Assembly (NCBI GenBank): GCA_030606385.1
Contig: JAUWGN010000055.1
Coordinates: forward strand, 1 to 6,945
Reading direction: 5' to 3'
From: Dehalococcoidia bacterium
GTDB lineage: Bacteria; Chloroflexota; Dehalococcoidia; GIF9; AB-539-J10
Length of the DNA: 6,945 bases
This document shows, one piece after another, positions 1 to 6,824 of the stretch (its first letter is position 1; the number at the start of each line of letters is the position of its first letter). Under the pieces are notes generated by a model. The model searched no databases and was not told the origin of the DNA. It saw nothing but the letters and a program-made list of their open reading frames with translations. A program made the translations under genes and the position numbers.

Positions 1-452
1 AAATTCCCAGCAACAGTCCCAGCCACATAGATGGCAGCCTTGTCTTTCTCTGAGAGCTTGAGCAGGAGCTTGTTCCTCACCTCTCCAGGAAGCTTGCCGA
101 AATTCAAAACAACAGTCCCAGCCACATGGTCAGCAGCCTCATCTTTCTTTGAGAGCTTGAGCAGGAGCTTGTTCCTCACCTCTTCAGGAAGCTTGTCAAA
201 ATTCCCAGCAACAGTCCCAGCCACATAGATGGCAGCCTTGTCTTTCTCTGAGAGCTTGAGCAGGAGCTTGTTCCTCACCTCTCCAGGAAGCTTGCCGAAG
301 TTCCCAGCAACAGCCCGAGCCACATTGTAAGCAGCCTCATCTTTCTCTGAGAGCTTGAAAAGCAAATTCCTCACCTCTTCAGGAAGCTTGTCGAAATTCT
401 TAGCAACAGCTTGAGCCACATTGTAAGCAGCCTCGTCTTTCTCCGAGAGCTT
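1..452 (-). repeat. Tandem in-frame 99-bp (33-residue) repeat array, at least 4.5 units
   Basis: Units in reading direction are 357-452 (96 bp), 258-356, 159-257 and 60-158 (99 bp each), and 1-59 (partial, cut by the window edge). Each encodes a variant of KLSEKDxAAxxVAxxVAxNF followed by xKLPxEVRNKLLL. The 96-bp unit lacks one residue (VRNLLF instead of VRNKLLL). The regular hydrophobic spacing and a single proline per unit suggest paired alpha helices, as in HEAT-like or TPR-like solenoids, though the consensus matches neither exactly. In STAND proteins this position is the ligand-sensing superstructure. Bases 1-101 and 199-299 are identical, so a two-unit (198-bp) block was copied recently. 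The true number of units is not visible because the array continues past base 1. Confidence 0.93.
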
Positions 453-2060
453 GACCAATAACCTACTGAAAATCTGTTCATTTAGTCGCGTCCGGTAGCC
501 ATCTTCAACAAGGAGATATTCTAAAGCTTCGGAATATGAAGGATGGGAAAATTCTATGTGCCCCCGGCTAATAGAGACTTTATCATCTTTGAACCAATCC
601 AGAACCCGGTCAAACTTCCAGGCATCTTTGAAATTTAATTCCCTCACCAATTCCTGGTAAATTCCTCTAACAAAGGAAACCTCAAAAAAATCAGAAATAA
701 ACAGGAAGGACAGGAATAATATCTTATCATCGCTCATGTCTCTTATTTCCCTGGCAAATTCACGGGCAGTCTCCTGGGACTTCTTTTTTACTTCTTCTCT
801 TAGTTCTGTTTCTCCTTCCATCCCGGCACTAGCAATGGCGAATGACCTTATGGAGAGGGGGGTAGGTAAAACCCTTGGATCCTTGATAAGACCTAAGACC
901 AACTCCTTCAACTCGTTATTCTCCAGCCATTTACAGCCCTTCTCCTCCGCCCACTTATAAAGCATCAGCTGCCTTTTTCCGTAGTCGTAAGACGGCTTCT
1001 TTATATTCAAGGTCCTCTGAAATTCGTCAAGTTCTCTTGACGATAGTTTCTCTTTCTCAAACTCCTTGAATACCTCCTCTCTCGAGGTTATTATCACGTA
1101 CACGTCTTTGACTCGATCCACATTACTTATTATGGTTCCGATTTCTGTTTCTAGTGCCTCTCTTCTCTCATATGTTCTCTTTCCAAAGGGGTCTTCAAAA
1201 TAGATAATATGTCGGGGCTTAAGCTCGGCAGTTATATTTTCCAACCTTCTTCGCACATCAATTCTCTCAGACAGTTCTCCCCCCTTAATCCATCTTGGCT
1301 TGTGTTCCTTCTGGTAATACTCCCACATAAGTCTGACCGCAGTATATGTCTTCCCATATTGCTCAGTGCCAGTAATAAAAAGGAGCCTCTTTCCTTTCAA
1401 CGTGTTTGCCAGGTCTTCGTATTCCAACGGGTGAACATATATCTCATCAATCCTCTCATACCGTTTATCGCCTTCGCATCCTATTTCCTTCAAGAATTGA
1501 AAGACTCGGGCTTTCTGTCTAATCTTCTCCAAATTGGCAAGAAGGAACCTTTTCCCTTCGTATGAAATTGGTTCGCAATACTTTCTATCTAATGGCTCTA
1601 AGTCATTAAAGAACTCTGGGGTAAAAAGCACAAAAGCTTCTTTTATTCTTATACCTTTTCTTCTGCAATATTTGTGATAGCGGCTGAGAATATCATTTCG
1701 CAAAGCTTCTATTATTGGTCGTTGGCTTACAGGCTCTACACTGACAGATTCATCAATCTCCCGGGCATCCAAAACGAGCTCGAGCGGGACAAATGCACAG
1801 CCCTCAAGGGGAATTGCTATTGCTGTCAACTCGCCGACAACTTCAAATGCCCTCTGGACGCTATCAACCATTAGCAAATAGCTATCTGGGCTCACCTTGT
1901 TTCGTTTTTCGCTTACTTCTTCTATCCGCCTCCTTACGGGCTCTGAGATAATCCTTTGCCTGACCCAATCTTCATTAAGACTCGATTTCTTAGCTATTTC
2001 CTGGGGCAGTTCTTCAAACCCCAAAATATCCAGATAAACTAAATACTTCTTTCGGCTCAT
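1..2060 (-). CDS. STAND (nSTAND3-like) NTPase with cyclase-like N-terminus and C-terminal 33-residue repeats, 3' end outside window
   Basis: Reading from the ATG at 2060 down to base 1 gives 686 uninterrupted codons; the C-terminus lies beyond the left edge. An in-frame TAG lies ten codons upstream with no alternative start between, so this start is well supported, although no good Shine-Dalgarno is seen (only AAAGTGGG). Residues 1-210 begin YLVYLDILGF and continue to PDSYLLMVDS at 58-67; this two-aspartate layout (D11, D59) resembles class III nucleotide-cyclase-like folds. Residues 205-440 are a P-loop NTPase: YVHPLEYEDL, Walker A GTEQYGKT at 231-238, Walker B IIYFEDPFG at 285-293 and IITSREEVF at 323-331, a pattern typical of nSTAND3. 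Residues 445-535 are helical, with FSHPSYSEAL as in STAND winged-helix regions. From residue 537 come 33-residue repeats (see the separate entry). STAND proteins are sensor switches, and many bacterial ones act against phage; the antiphage role here is inferred. The NTPase call is firm; the cyclase-like call is moderate. Confidence 0.85.
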   Translation of the reverse strand, partial: MSRKKYLVYLDILGFEELPQEIAKKSSLNEDWVRQRIISEPVRRRIEEVSEKRNKVSPDSYLLMVDSVQRAFEVVGELTAIAIPLEGCAFVPLELVLDAREIDESVSVEPVSQRPIIEALRNDILSRYHKYCRRKGIRIKEAFVLFTPEFFNDLEPLDRKYCEPISYEGKRFLLANLEKIRQKARVFQFLKEIGCEGDKRYERIDEIYVHPLEYEDLANTLKGKRLLFITGTEQYGKTYTAVRLMWEYYQKEHKPRWIKGGELSERIDVRRRLENITAELKPRHIIYFEDPFGKRTYERREALETEIGTIISNVDRVKDVYVIITSREEVFKEFEKEKLSSRELDEFQRTLNIKKPSYDYGKRQLMLYKWAEEKGCKWLENNELKELVLGLIKDPRVLPTPLSIRSFAIASAGMEGETELREEVKKKSQETAREFAREIRDMSDDKILFLSFLFISDFFEVSFVRGIYQELVRELNFKDAWKFDRVLDWFKDDKVSISRGHIEFSHPSYSEALEYLLVEDGYRTRLNEQIFSRLLVKLSEKDEAAYNVAQAVAKNFDKLPEEVRNLLFKLSEKDEAAYNVARAVAGNFGKLPGEVRNKLLLKLSEKDKAAIYVAGTVAGNFDKLPEEVRNKLLLKLSKKDEAADHVAGTVVLNFGKLPGEVRNKLLLKLSEKDKAAIYVAGTVAGN

Positions 2061-2095
2061 CTTATTTTCCCACTTTCGCGGAAAGCGTCTCTACA

Positions 2096-2125
2096 ATCAT
2101 ACACAACTCAGATCAAGGTTGTACA
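2096..2125 (-). promoter_or_regulatory. Candidate promoter for the leftward STAND gene
   Basis: Read on the minus strand, TGTACA (2120-2125, four of six to TTGACA) is followed after 18 bases by TATGAT (2096-2101, five of six to TATAAT). It lies about 36 bases upstream of the ATG at 2060, a plausible distance. Both boxes are imperfect and AT-rich matches arise by chance, so this is a weak call. Confidence 0.3.
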
Positions 2126-2173
2126 TTCTGACGGTTTGTTACCACTGCGGTTAACACCCCCTCTACGTTGCCA

Positions 2174-2182
2174 TGCTATAAT
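2174..2182 (+). promoter_or_regulatory. Extended -10 promoter for the restriction-modification operon
   Basis: TGCTATAAT is a perfect TGn-TATAAT extended -10 element for a housekeeping sigma factor. The best upstream -35-like box, TTAACA at 2151-2156, is 20 bases away, longer than the usual 17, but extended -10 promoters often work without a good -35. Transcription would begin near 2189, leaving a leader of about 60 bases before the GTG start at 2248. It is the only strong promoter seen before the two rightward genes. Confidence 0.6.
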
Positions 2183-2234
2183 AACCTCTGAGAGATGGTG
2201 TCTGATAGCAATGTGCAACCCAGCCAGCAGATTT

Positions 2235-2244
2235 GGAGAGGGAG
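2235..2244 (+). promoter_or_regulatory. Ribosome binding site setting the GTG start at 2248
   Basis: The purine run GGAGAGGGAG offers two overlapping Shine-Dalgarno cores. The upstream one (GGAGAGG, 2235-2241) leaves six bases to the GTG at 2248, a normal spacing; the GGAG at 2241-2244 is only three bases away. This supports GTG as the real start rather than a later methionine, since the next internal ATG (2461) would remove most of the nuclease domain, including D59. Confidence 0.65.
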
Positions 2245-2247
2245 TAA

Positions 2248-5200
2248 GTGAGCTTTGACCCCAAACCATTTAGCGAATACGTCAGCACTGTTGAGAAGAC
2301 GCTCGCCACTGGTCATGCTAGCGAAGGCTCCCATTACCCCACACTGAAAGCCCTGCTGGAGTCGGCCGGCGAGGGAGTAGTAGCTACAATTTTACCCAGC
2401 CGAATAGAGTGTGGTGCCCCCGACTTCCTAGTTACCAAAGGGCCTTCCCAGGTTGGCTACATGGAGGCTAAAGATGTTGGCAAGAGCCTTGACGAGGCTG
2501 AAAAGTCAGAGCAGTTGAAACGCTATCGTGATTCACTGAGTAATCTTATTCTGACTGACTATCTTGAATTTCGCTGGTATAGGGACGGTAAACGTGAGCT
2601 TGAGGCGAAGTTAGGAACGGTAGATAGCGCCGGTAAGATAAAACGTGGGAAAAAGGGTACTGAAGAAGTAGCCAAACTCCTAATCGAATTCTTTAGTTTT
2701 GAAGCACCGGGAGTTGGAACGCCTAAAGAGCTTGCCGTGTGTATGGCGCGTCTTGCTCACCGCATACGGGAAGGGGCGGAAGAAGCACTGAACAAAGGCA
2801 TAGCCTCCGACTTATTGAGCGGGCTGCACAAGGCGTTCCAAGCAACACTTATCCCCGGTCTTGAGATAAAAGTATTTGCCGATATGTATGCCCAGACAAG
2901 CGCCTATGGGCTTTTTGCCGCCAGGTGCGAGACGGATGATGCCAGCAAATTTACTTTAAAGGATGCAACCGACCTCATACCCGAAACAAACCCGTTCTTA
3001 AAAGACCTCTTCTACCAAATTACTGGCCCCCATCTCAATGATGAGCCTTATAAGTGGGCAGTTGATGAACTGGTGCAAGTGCTTAAGAAAGCGGACATGA
3101 CCGAGATAGTGAAAGGTCTCAGCAAGGGCACAGGCAAGGGCGACCCCGTAGTCTATTTCTACGAGGACTTTCTGCGTGAATACGATAAGAAAATAAGTGA
3201 GATGCGAGGAGTCTATTACACTCCAATGCCGGTGGTTTCTTACATCGTCAGTTCAATAGCCTATCTGCTTAAAAATAGGTTTAACCGCCCCCAGGGGCTG
3301 GCGGATGAGAACACGTATATCCTTGACCCGGCAACAGGCACGGGTACTTTCCTCTACGCCGTGCTAAACGAAATTTATGAGTCTATGTCAAAGCAAGGAC
3401 AGATGGGAAAGTGGGACGGTTATGTTGCTGGCCATCTCTTACCCCGCATCTTTGGTTTTGAGTTACTCATGGCTCCTTATGTTATAGCCCACCTGAAATT
3501 GGGATTACAGCTAAAAAATACTGGCTATACATTCCAGTCCAAAGAGAGATTAGGTGTTTACATGACAAATACGCTTGAAGAAGCTGTAAAAAGCTCAGAA
3601 ATGCTTATGGCGCAGTATATTGTGAAGGAGGCCAACGCTGCGGCTGAAATCAAGAAGGAAAAGACGATAATGGTCGTGCTAGGCAATCCGCCGTACTCTG
3701 TAAGCTCACTAAACCGTGGTGAATGGATTGATACCCTTTTGGGCGACTATAAGCAAGGTCTGTATGAAAAGAAGCTAAACATAGATGACGACTATATTAA
3801 GTTCATCCGTTTTGCCCAGTGGCGTATCGATAAGACTGGCTATGGAATACTGGGGTTTATCACCAACAACTCCTATCTAGATGGGTTGACCCATCGTCGG
3901 ATGCGGGAGTATCTACTTGAAAGCTTTTCCAGTATTTACATCCTGAATCTTCATGGTAGTTCCAGAAGGGGAGAGCAAGCGCCGGGCAATATCAAAGACG
4001 AAAATGTGTTTGATATACAGCAAGGTGTGGCAATAGGCATATTTATAAAGCACCAAAACGAAGCCAAAAAGGCACACGTTTATTATGCCGATATGTGGGG
4101 AACGCGAGAAAGCAAATATCAGGCGTTATTTGAATCAGATGTTGATTCAACGGGATGGAAAGAACTGACGCCGGTCGCACCTTATTTTTTCTTTGTGCCA
4201 AAGGACTTTTCTCTTGAGGGAGAATACACCCAAGGGTGGTCAGTAAGCGAAATATGCCCAGTCTGGCAAAGTGCACTAAATACAGACCGTGATGAACTCT
4301 TCCTTGATTTCGATAGAGATATCCTCAAAGACCGCATGCAGGTATTCTTTAGCAAAGATTACGGGGAGGATTTCAAGGAGAGGTATCGCGTGTACCCATC
4401 ATCAAGCTACGATATCGAAGCGCGGCGTGACCAAGCTGAATTCGCGGAGGGAAATATTCGGCGCTGTCTACATCGACCTTTTGATGAATACTTCCTGTAT
4501 TATGACCCACAATTGACTAGCCGACCAGTATTTAAAGTTATGCGCCATATACTTCAAAACAATGTTGCACTCATATGTGCAAGGCAAACCAAAGAAGACT
4601 TCGCGGTATTAGTAACATCAGCATTATGCACCCATAAGATAGTAACAGTTTATGACCGAAGCTTTGTTTTCCCTCTCTACCTCTATCCTGCTGAAGGCGA
4701 AATGCAGTTGGAGGAAGGTCGCCGCCCCAACTTGAATCCTGACTTTATCAAAGTCGTTTCAGAAAAGCTTGGACTTAAATTTGTTTCAGATGGTAAAGGT
4801 GACCTCAAGGATACTTGGGGACCTGAAGATATCTTTAACTACGCCTATGCTATCTTCCATTCGCCCACCTACCGGAGCCGGTATGGAGAATTTCTCAAAA
4901 TAGACTTCCCCCACCTGCCCCTCACTTCAGATGTGGAGCTTCTCAAGGCACTGGCAGATAAAGGTGCTGAGCTAGTCTCTCTACACCTTATGGAAGCACC
5001 GGTACTTGAACAGCAACGCACCCAGATAAAGTTCGACGTGGCTGGTTCCAATGTGGTGGAAAAGGTCACCTACAATGAGACCGGCGGGCGGGTTTACATC
5101 AACAAGCAGCAGTACTTTGAAGGAGTGCCGCCGGAGGAATGGGACTTTCACATCGGTGGTTACCAAATAGCCCAGAAGTGGCTCAAGGACCGCAAAGGGA

Positions 5201-5316
5201 GAACGCTCACCTATGACGAGTTGACCCACTACCAGAGAGTAATAGTGGCGCTAAAGGAGACCATCCGATTGATGGATGAGATAGATGAACTGATTCCAGG
5301 GTGGCCGGTGGTGTGA
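2248..5316 (+). CDS. Type ISP-like single-chain restriction-modification enzyme (nuclease + N6-adenine methylase + specificity domain), no helicase
   Basis: This 1022-residue protein starts at GTG. Residues 25-112 form a PD-(D/E)XK nuclease: APDFLV with D59, then YMEAK with E73 and K75, then QLKRY at 89-93, the QxxxY signature seen in type ISP and RecB-like nucleases. Residues 150-315 are a helical coupler. The methylase follows: RGVYYTP at 320-326, SAM-binding motif I DPATGTGTFL at 360-369, FGFELL at 402-407 and catalytic NPPY at 480-483, the pattern of gamma-class N6-adenine methylases. Residues about 640-1015 match the type ISP C-terminal specificity region, with RPFDEYFLYYD at 743-753 and FPLYLYP at 808-814. 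The expected role is to methylate one adenine in an asymmetric site and cut unmodified DNA. LlaGI/LlaBIII-type enzymes carry a RecA-like helicase between nuclease and methylase and are about 1500-1600 residues; here that block is absent and no Walker motif is seen. All visible catalytic residues are intact. The recognition site cannot be read from sequence. Confidence 0.9.
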   Translation: MSFDPKPFSEYVSTVEKTLATGHASEGSHYPTLKALLESAGEGVVATILPSRIECGAPDFLVTKGPSQVGYMEAKDVGKSLDEAEKSEQLKRYRDSLSNLILTDYLEFRWYRDGKRELEAKLGTVDSAGKIKRGKKGTEEVAKLLIEFFSFEAPGVGTPKELAVCMARLAHRIREGAEEALNKGIASDLLSGLHKAFQATLIPGLEIKVFADMYAQTSAYGLFAARCETDDASKFTLKDATDLIPETNPFLKDLFYQITGPHLNDEPYKWAVDELVQVLKKADMTEIVKGLSKGTGKGDPVVYFYEDFLREYDKKISEMRGVYYTPMPVVSYIVSSIAYLLKNRFNRPQGLADENTYILDPATGTGTFLYAVLNEIYESMSKQGQMGKWDGYVAGHLLPRIFGFELLMAPYVIAHLKLGLQLKNTGYTFQSKERLGVYMTNTLEEAVKSSEMLMAQYIVKEANAAAEIKKEKTIMVVLGNPPYSVSSLNRGEWIDTLLGDYKQGLYEKKLNIDDDYIKFIRFAQWRIDKTGYGILGFITNNSYLDGLTHRRMREYLLESFSSIYILNLHGSSRRGEQAPGNIKDENVFDIQQGVAIGIFIKHQNEAKKAHVYYADMWGTRESKYQALFESDVDSTGWKELTPVAPYFFFVPKDFSLEGEYTQGWSVSEICPVWQSALNTDRDELFLDFDRDILKDRMQVFFSKDYGEDFKERYRVYPSSSYDIEARRDQAEFAEGNIRRCLHRPFDEYFLYYDPQLTSRPVFKVMRHILQNNVALICARQTKEDFAVLVTSALCTHKIVTVYDRSFVFPLYLYPAEGEMQLEEGRRPNLNPDFIKVVSEKLGLKFVSDGKGDLKDTWGPEDIFNYAYAIFHSPTYRSRYGEFLKIDFPHLPLTSDVELLKALADKGAELVSLHLMEAPVLEQQRTQIKFDVAGSNVVEKVTYNETGGRVYINKQQYFEGVPPEEWDFHIGGYQIAQKWLKDRKGRTLTYDELTHYQRVIVALKETIRLMDEIDELIPGWPVV

Positions 5317-5341
5317 CATGGAGCGCTAGTTGAACGAGCCC

Positions 5342-5345
5342 GGAG
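5342..5345 (+). promoter_or_regulatory. Ribosome binding site of the downstream gene
   Basis: GGAG lies six bases before the ATG at 5352. An earlier ATG at 5319 is in the same frame but meets a TAG after three codons, so 5352 is the first usable ATG. Confidence 0.6.
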
Positions 5346-5351
5346 CAACAT

Positions 5352-6824
5352 ATGGCTGAAGAGGCATTATCTAAATTTAAGACCCAATTCGAGAGATACT
5401 GCTCTATTTGGAAGTCTATTGAGATCCGTGCCCTGTTCGCACTTAAAGATGAACACTGGGTCATATTGAAAGTAATGGCCTATCTCAGAGACACCAAGCC
5501 AATGCAGTACGGTCATAAGCTGATGTTTGATGATGCCAACTTACGTGCCATAATTGAGCACAGGAAGATAGACTTGATATGGGCTCTTGTGGACGAGATG
5601 CGAAGCGGTAGGGTGCGCGTGGGCGATACGGAGGCAGTCATAGGCACAGGGGCTCCTCCACAAGAGAGTACCTTTGGGTTTAATATATCTCACTCACGCT
5701 CGGAAAGGCCTCCCGAACGGACATTTCCTTACTTTACCCTTTATTTGTCTCTTGGATCTGTTCATGAACATGTTGATGAGAACGAGATAAATCGGCTTCT
5801 GTACTCATATGGTTATCAAGGAGGTCTTCAAGAGTTCAGTTTTGCCAAGACTGGCGAACCCGTCGGCGGTAGCTATGTCACCTATTTTGGGATTGTTGCG
5901 CCGATTTATCTTCTAGCTTATGGTGAATCGGAACCAGGATACATCAAAGCAATAGTTCTCTGTGGGGAAGGGGTTAAGCCAGGCGATGTAACCGTACGAT
6001 ACGAGCTATACGGTAAGACTGAAGCTGAGATACTGCGACAGGACAAGATAGTCTTTGCCGAGGACGACAGGCATTTGAGAGAGGATAGTGCCTATTTGGA
6101 AAGAAAGATTGCAATTCCTCGGGAAATGTTATCAGCAAAGTTACTAGTTTTCTACCAAGATAATGTGGTACCCGCTGATTCATTCAACATCTTGGTTGGT
6201 GGTATCAAAGCCACGATATTAACAGCATTTGAAGCTCTCGGGCAAATTACCGGCAGAGACGCTTACGAAACTCTGTGGGATAGGTTTACTCGCTGGCTTG
6301 GAGTGCAAGACAAAGCTATTGATGCTCAGGGATTTGAGTTAGGTGTATGGACACTGCTTACCGTATCCGGTCTACACGTTTTGCATTTGGGAAAAGTCAG
6401 CGGCAAGGGATTCGACCTGCCGGGGGTTGATTTGATGGCCTTCGCTGAGCGAGAGAAGGAAATCATTCTAATTTCTTGCACTATTGACAATAAGCTATCC
6501 CAAAAGATAGAACCTTTGCTTAGCCAGTTGAACACTGTAAGAAAGAAGATGCCAGACTGGTCAGTAAAAGGTGCCATCTTTGCTCCTATAGACAGAAGAG
6601 ACGTCACTCTCGGAAGCTTTTCAGACGCAACAGAGACTGACATCTCTGTTCTACTTAGGCTTGAGATTCAGGAAATCCTTAGTATAGTTAAAGGAGCATC
6701 AGCAGATGCATCTGACAGAACGCTTGAAGTCTTGAAGCAGCGGCGGCTGCCAGTATACGGAGATAGTGACATCCTTGGGGCATATAGAGCTTGGTTTCAA
6801 GAGCCCAGACAAGGTGAAATGTAG
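5352..6824 (+). CDS. Unrecognised 490-residue protein with a PD-(D/E)XK-like C-terminal domain, operon partner of the restriction enzyme
   Basis: I do not recognise this family as a whole. It starts 35 bases after the methylase-nuclease gene on the same strand with its own ribosome binding site, so co-transcription is likely. Residues 1-95 are mainly helical. Residues 120-285 are rich in short beta strands (PYFTLYLSLG; GSYVTYFGIVAPIYLLAYGE; KLLVFYQD). Residues 300-445 resemble a restriction-endonuclease-like fold: a helix with E329 (GFELGVWTLL), a strand pair (LHVLHLGKVSG), D360 in PGVDLMAF, the strand EIILISCTID, then a helix with K385. In canonical PD-(D/E)XK enzymes the second strand ends E-x-K; here it reads S375-C-T377. 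Some related families use E-C-T with a lysine supplied by the next helix, so this may be a variant or an inactive copy. No signal peptide or membrane segment is evident. Possible roles are a second restriction subunit, a specificity or control factor, or an independent defence protein. The gene call is firm; the function is open. Confidence 0.85.
   Translation: MAEEALSKFKTQFERYCSIWKSIEIRALFALKDEHWVILKVMAYLRDTKPMQYGHKLMFDDANLRAIIEHRKIDLIWALVDEMRSGRVRVGDTEAVIGTGAPPQESTFGFNISHSRSERPPERTFPYFTLYLSLGSVHEHVDENEINRLLYSYGYQGGLQEFSFAKTGEPVGGSYVTYFGIVAPIYLLAYGESEPGYIKAIVLCGEGVKPGDVTVRYELYGKTEAEILRQDKIVFAEDDRHLREDSAYLERKIAIPREMLSAKLLVFYQDNVVPADSFNILVGGIKATILTAFEALGQITGRDAYETLWDRFTRWLGVQDKAIDAQGFELGVWTLLTVSGLHVLHLGKVSGKGFDLPGVDLMAFAEREKEIILISCTIDNKLSQKIEPLLSQLNTVRKKMPDWSVKGAIFAPIDRRDVTLGSFSDATETDISVLLRLEIQEILSIVKGASADASDRTLEVLKQRRLPVYGDSDILGAYRAWFQEPRQGEM

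Noticed and set aside
31..228. Short plus-strand reading frame across the repeat array
   Set aside because: It is the antisense shadow of the 33-residue repeats; the minus frame is open for 686 codons and carries recognisable NTPase motifs.
1..452. Regularly spaced repeats that could suggest a CRISPR array
   Set aside because: The period is a constant 99 bases with no unique spacers, and the whole unit is in-frame coding sequence.
736..1874. Several plus-strand frames (736-960, 1209-1565, 1674-1874)
   Set aside because: All overlap the NTPase part of the leftward gene in antisense, lack ribosome binding sites and show no known motifs.
2073..2085. Small inverted repeat CTTTC-GCG-GAAAG in the leader of the leftward gene
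   Set aside because: The stem is only five pairs and AT-rich in part; too weak to call an operator or terminator.
2138..2155. Imperfect palindrome GTTACC...GGTTAAC between the divergent genes
   Set aside because: The arms pair only with a bulged base and no regulator gene is present to support an operator.
2248..5316. BREX PglX as an alternative identity for the methylase
   Set aside because: The intact N-terminal PD-(D/E)XK nuclease and the RPFD...FPLYLYP specificity region fit type ISP enzymes, and no other BREX gene is visible.
4043..5464. Minus-strand and alternate-frame open stretches inside the restriction gene
   Set aside because: They lie opposite or out of frame with a protein that has intact catalytic and specificity motifs throughout.
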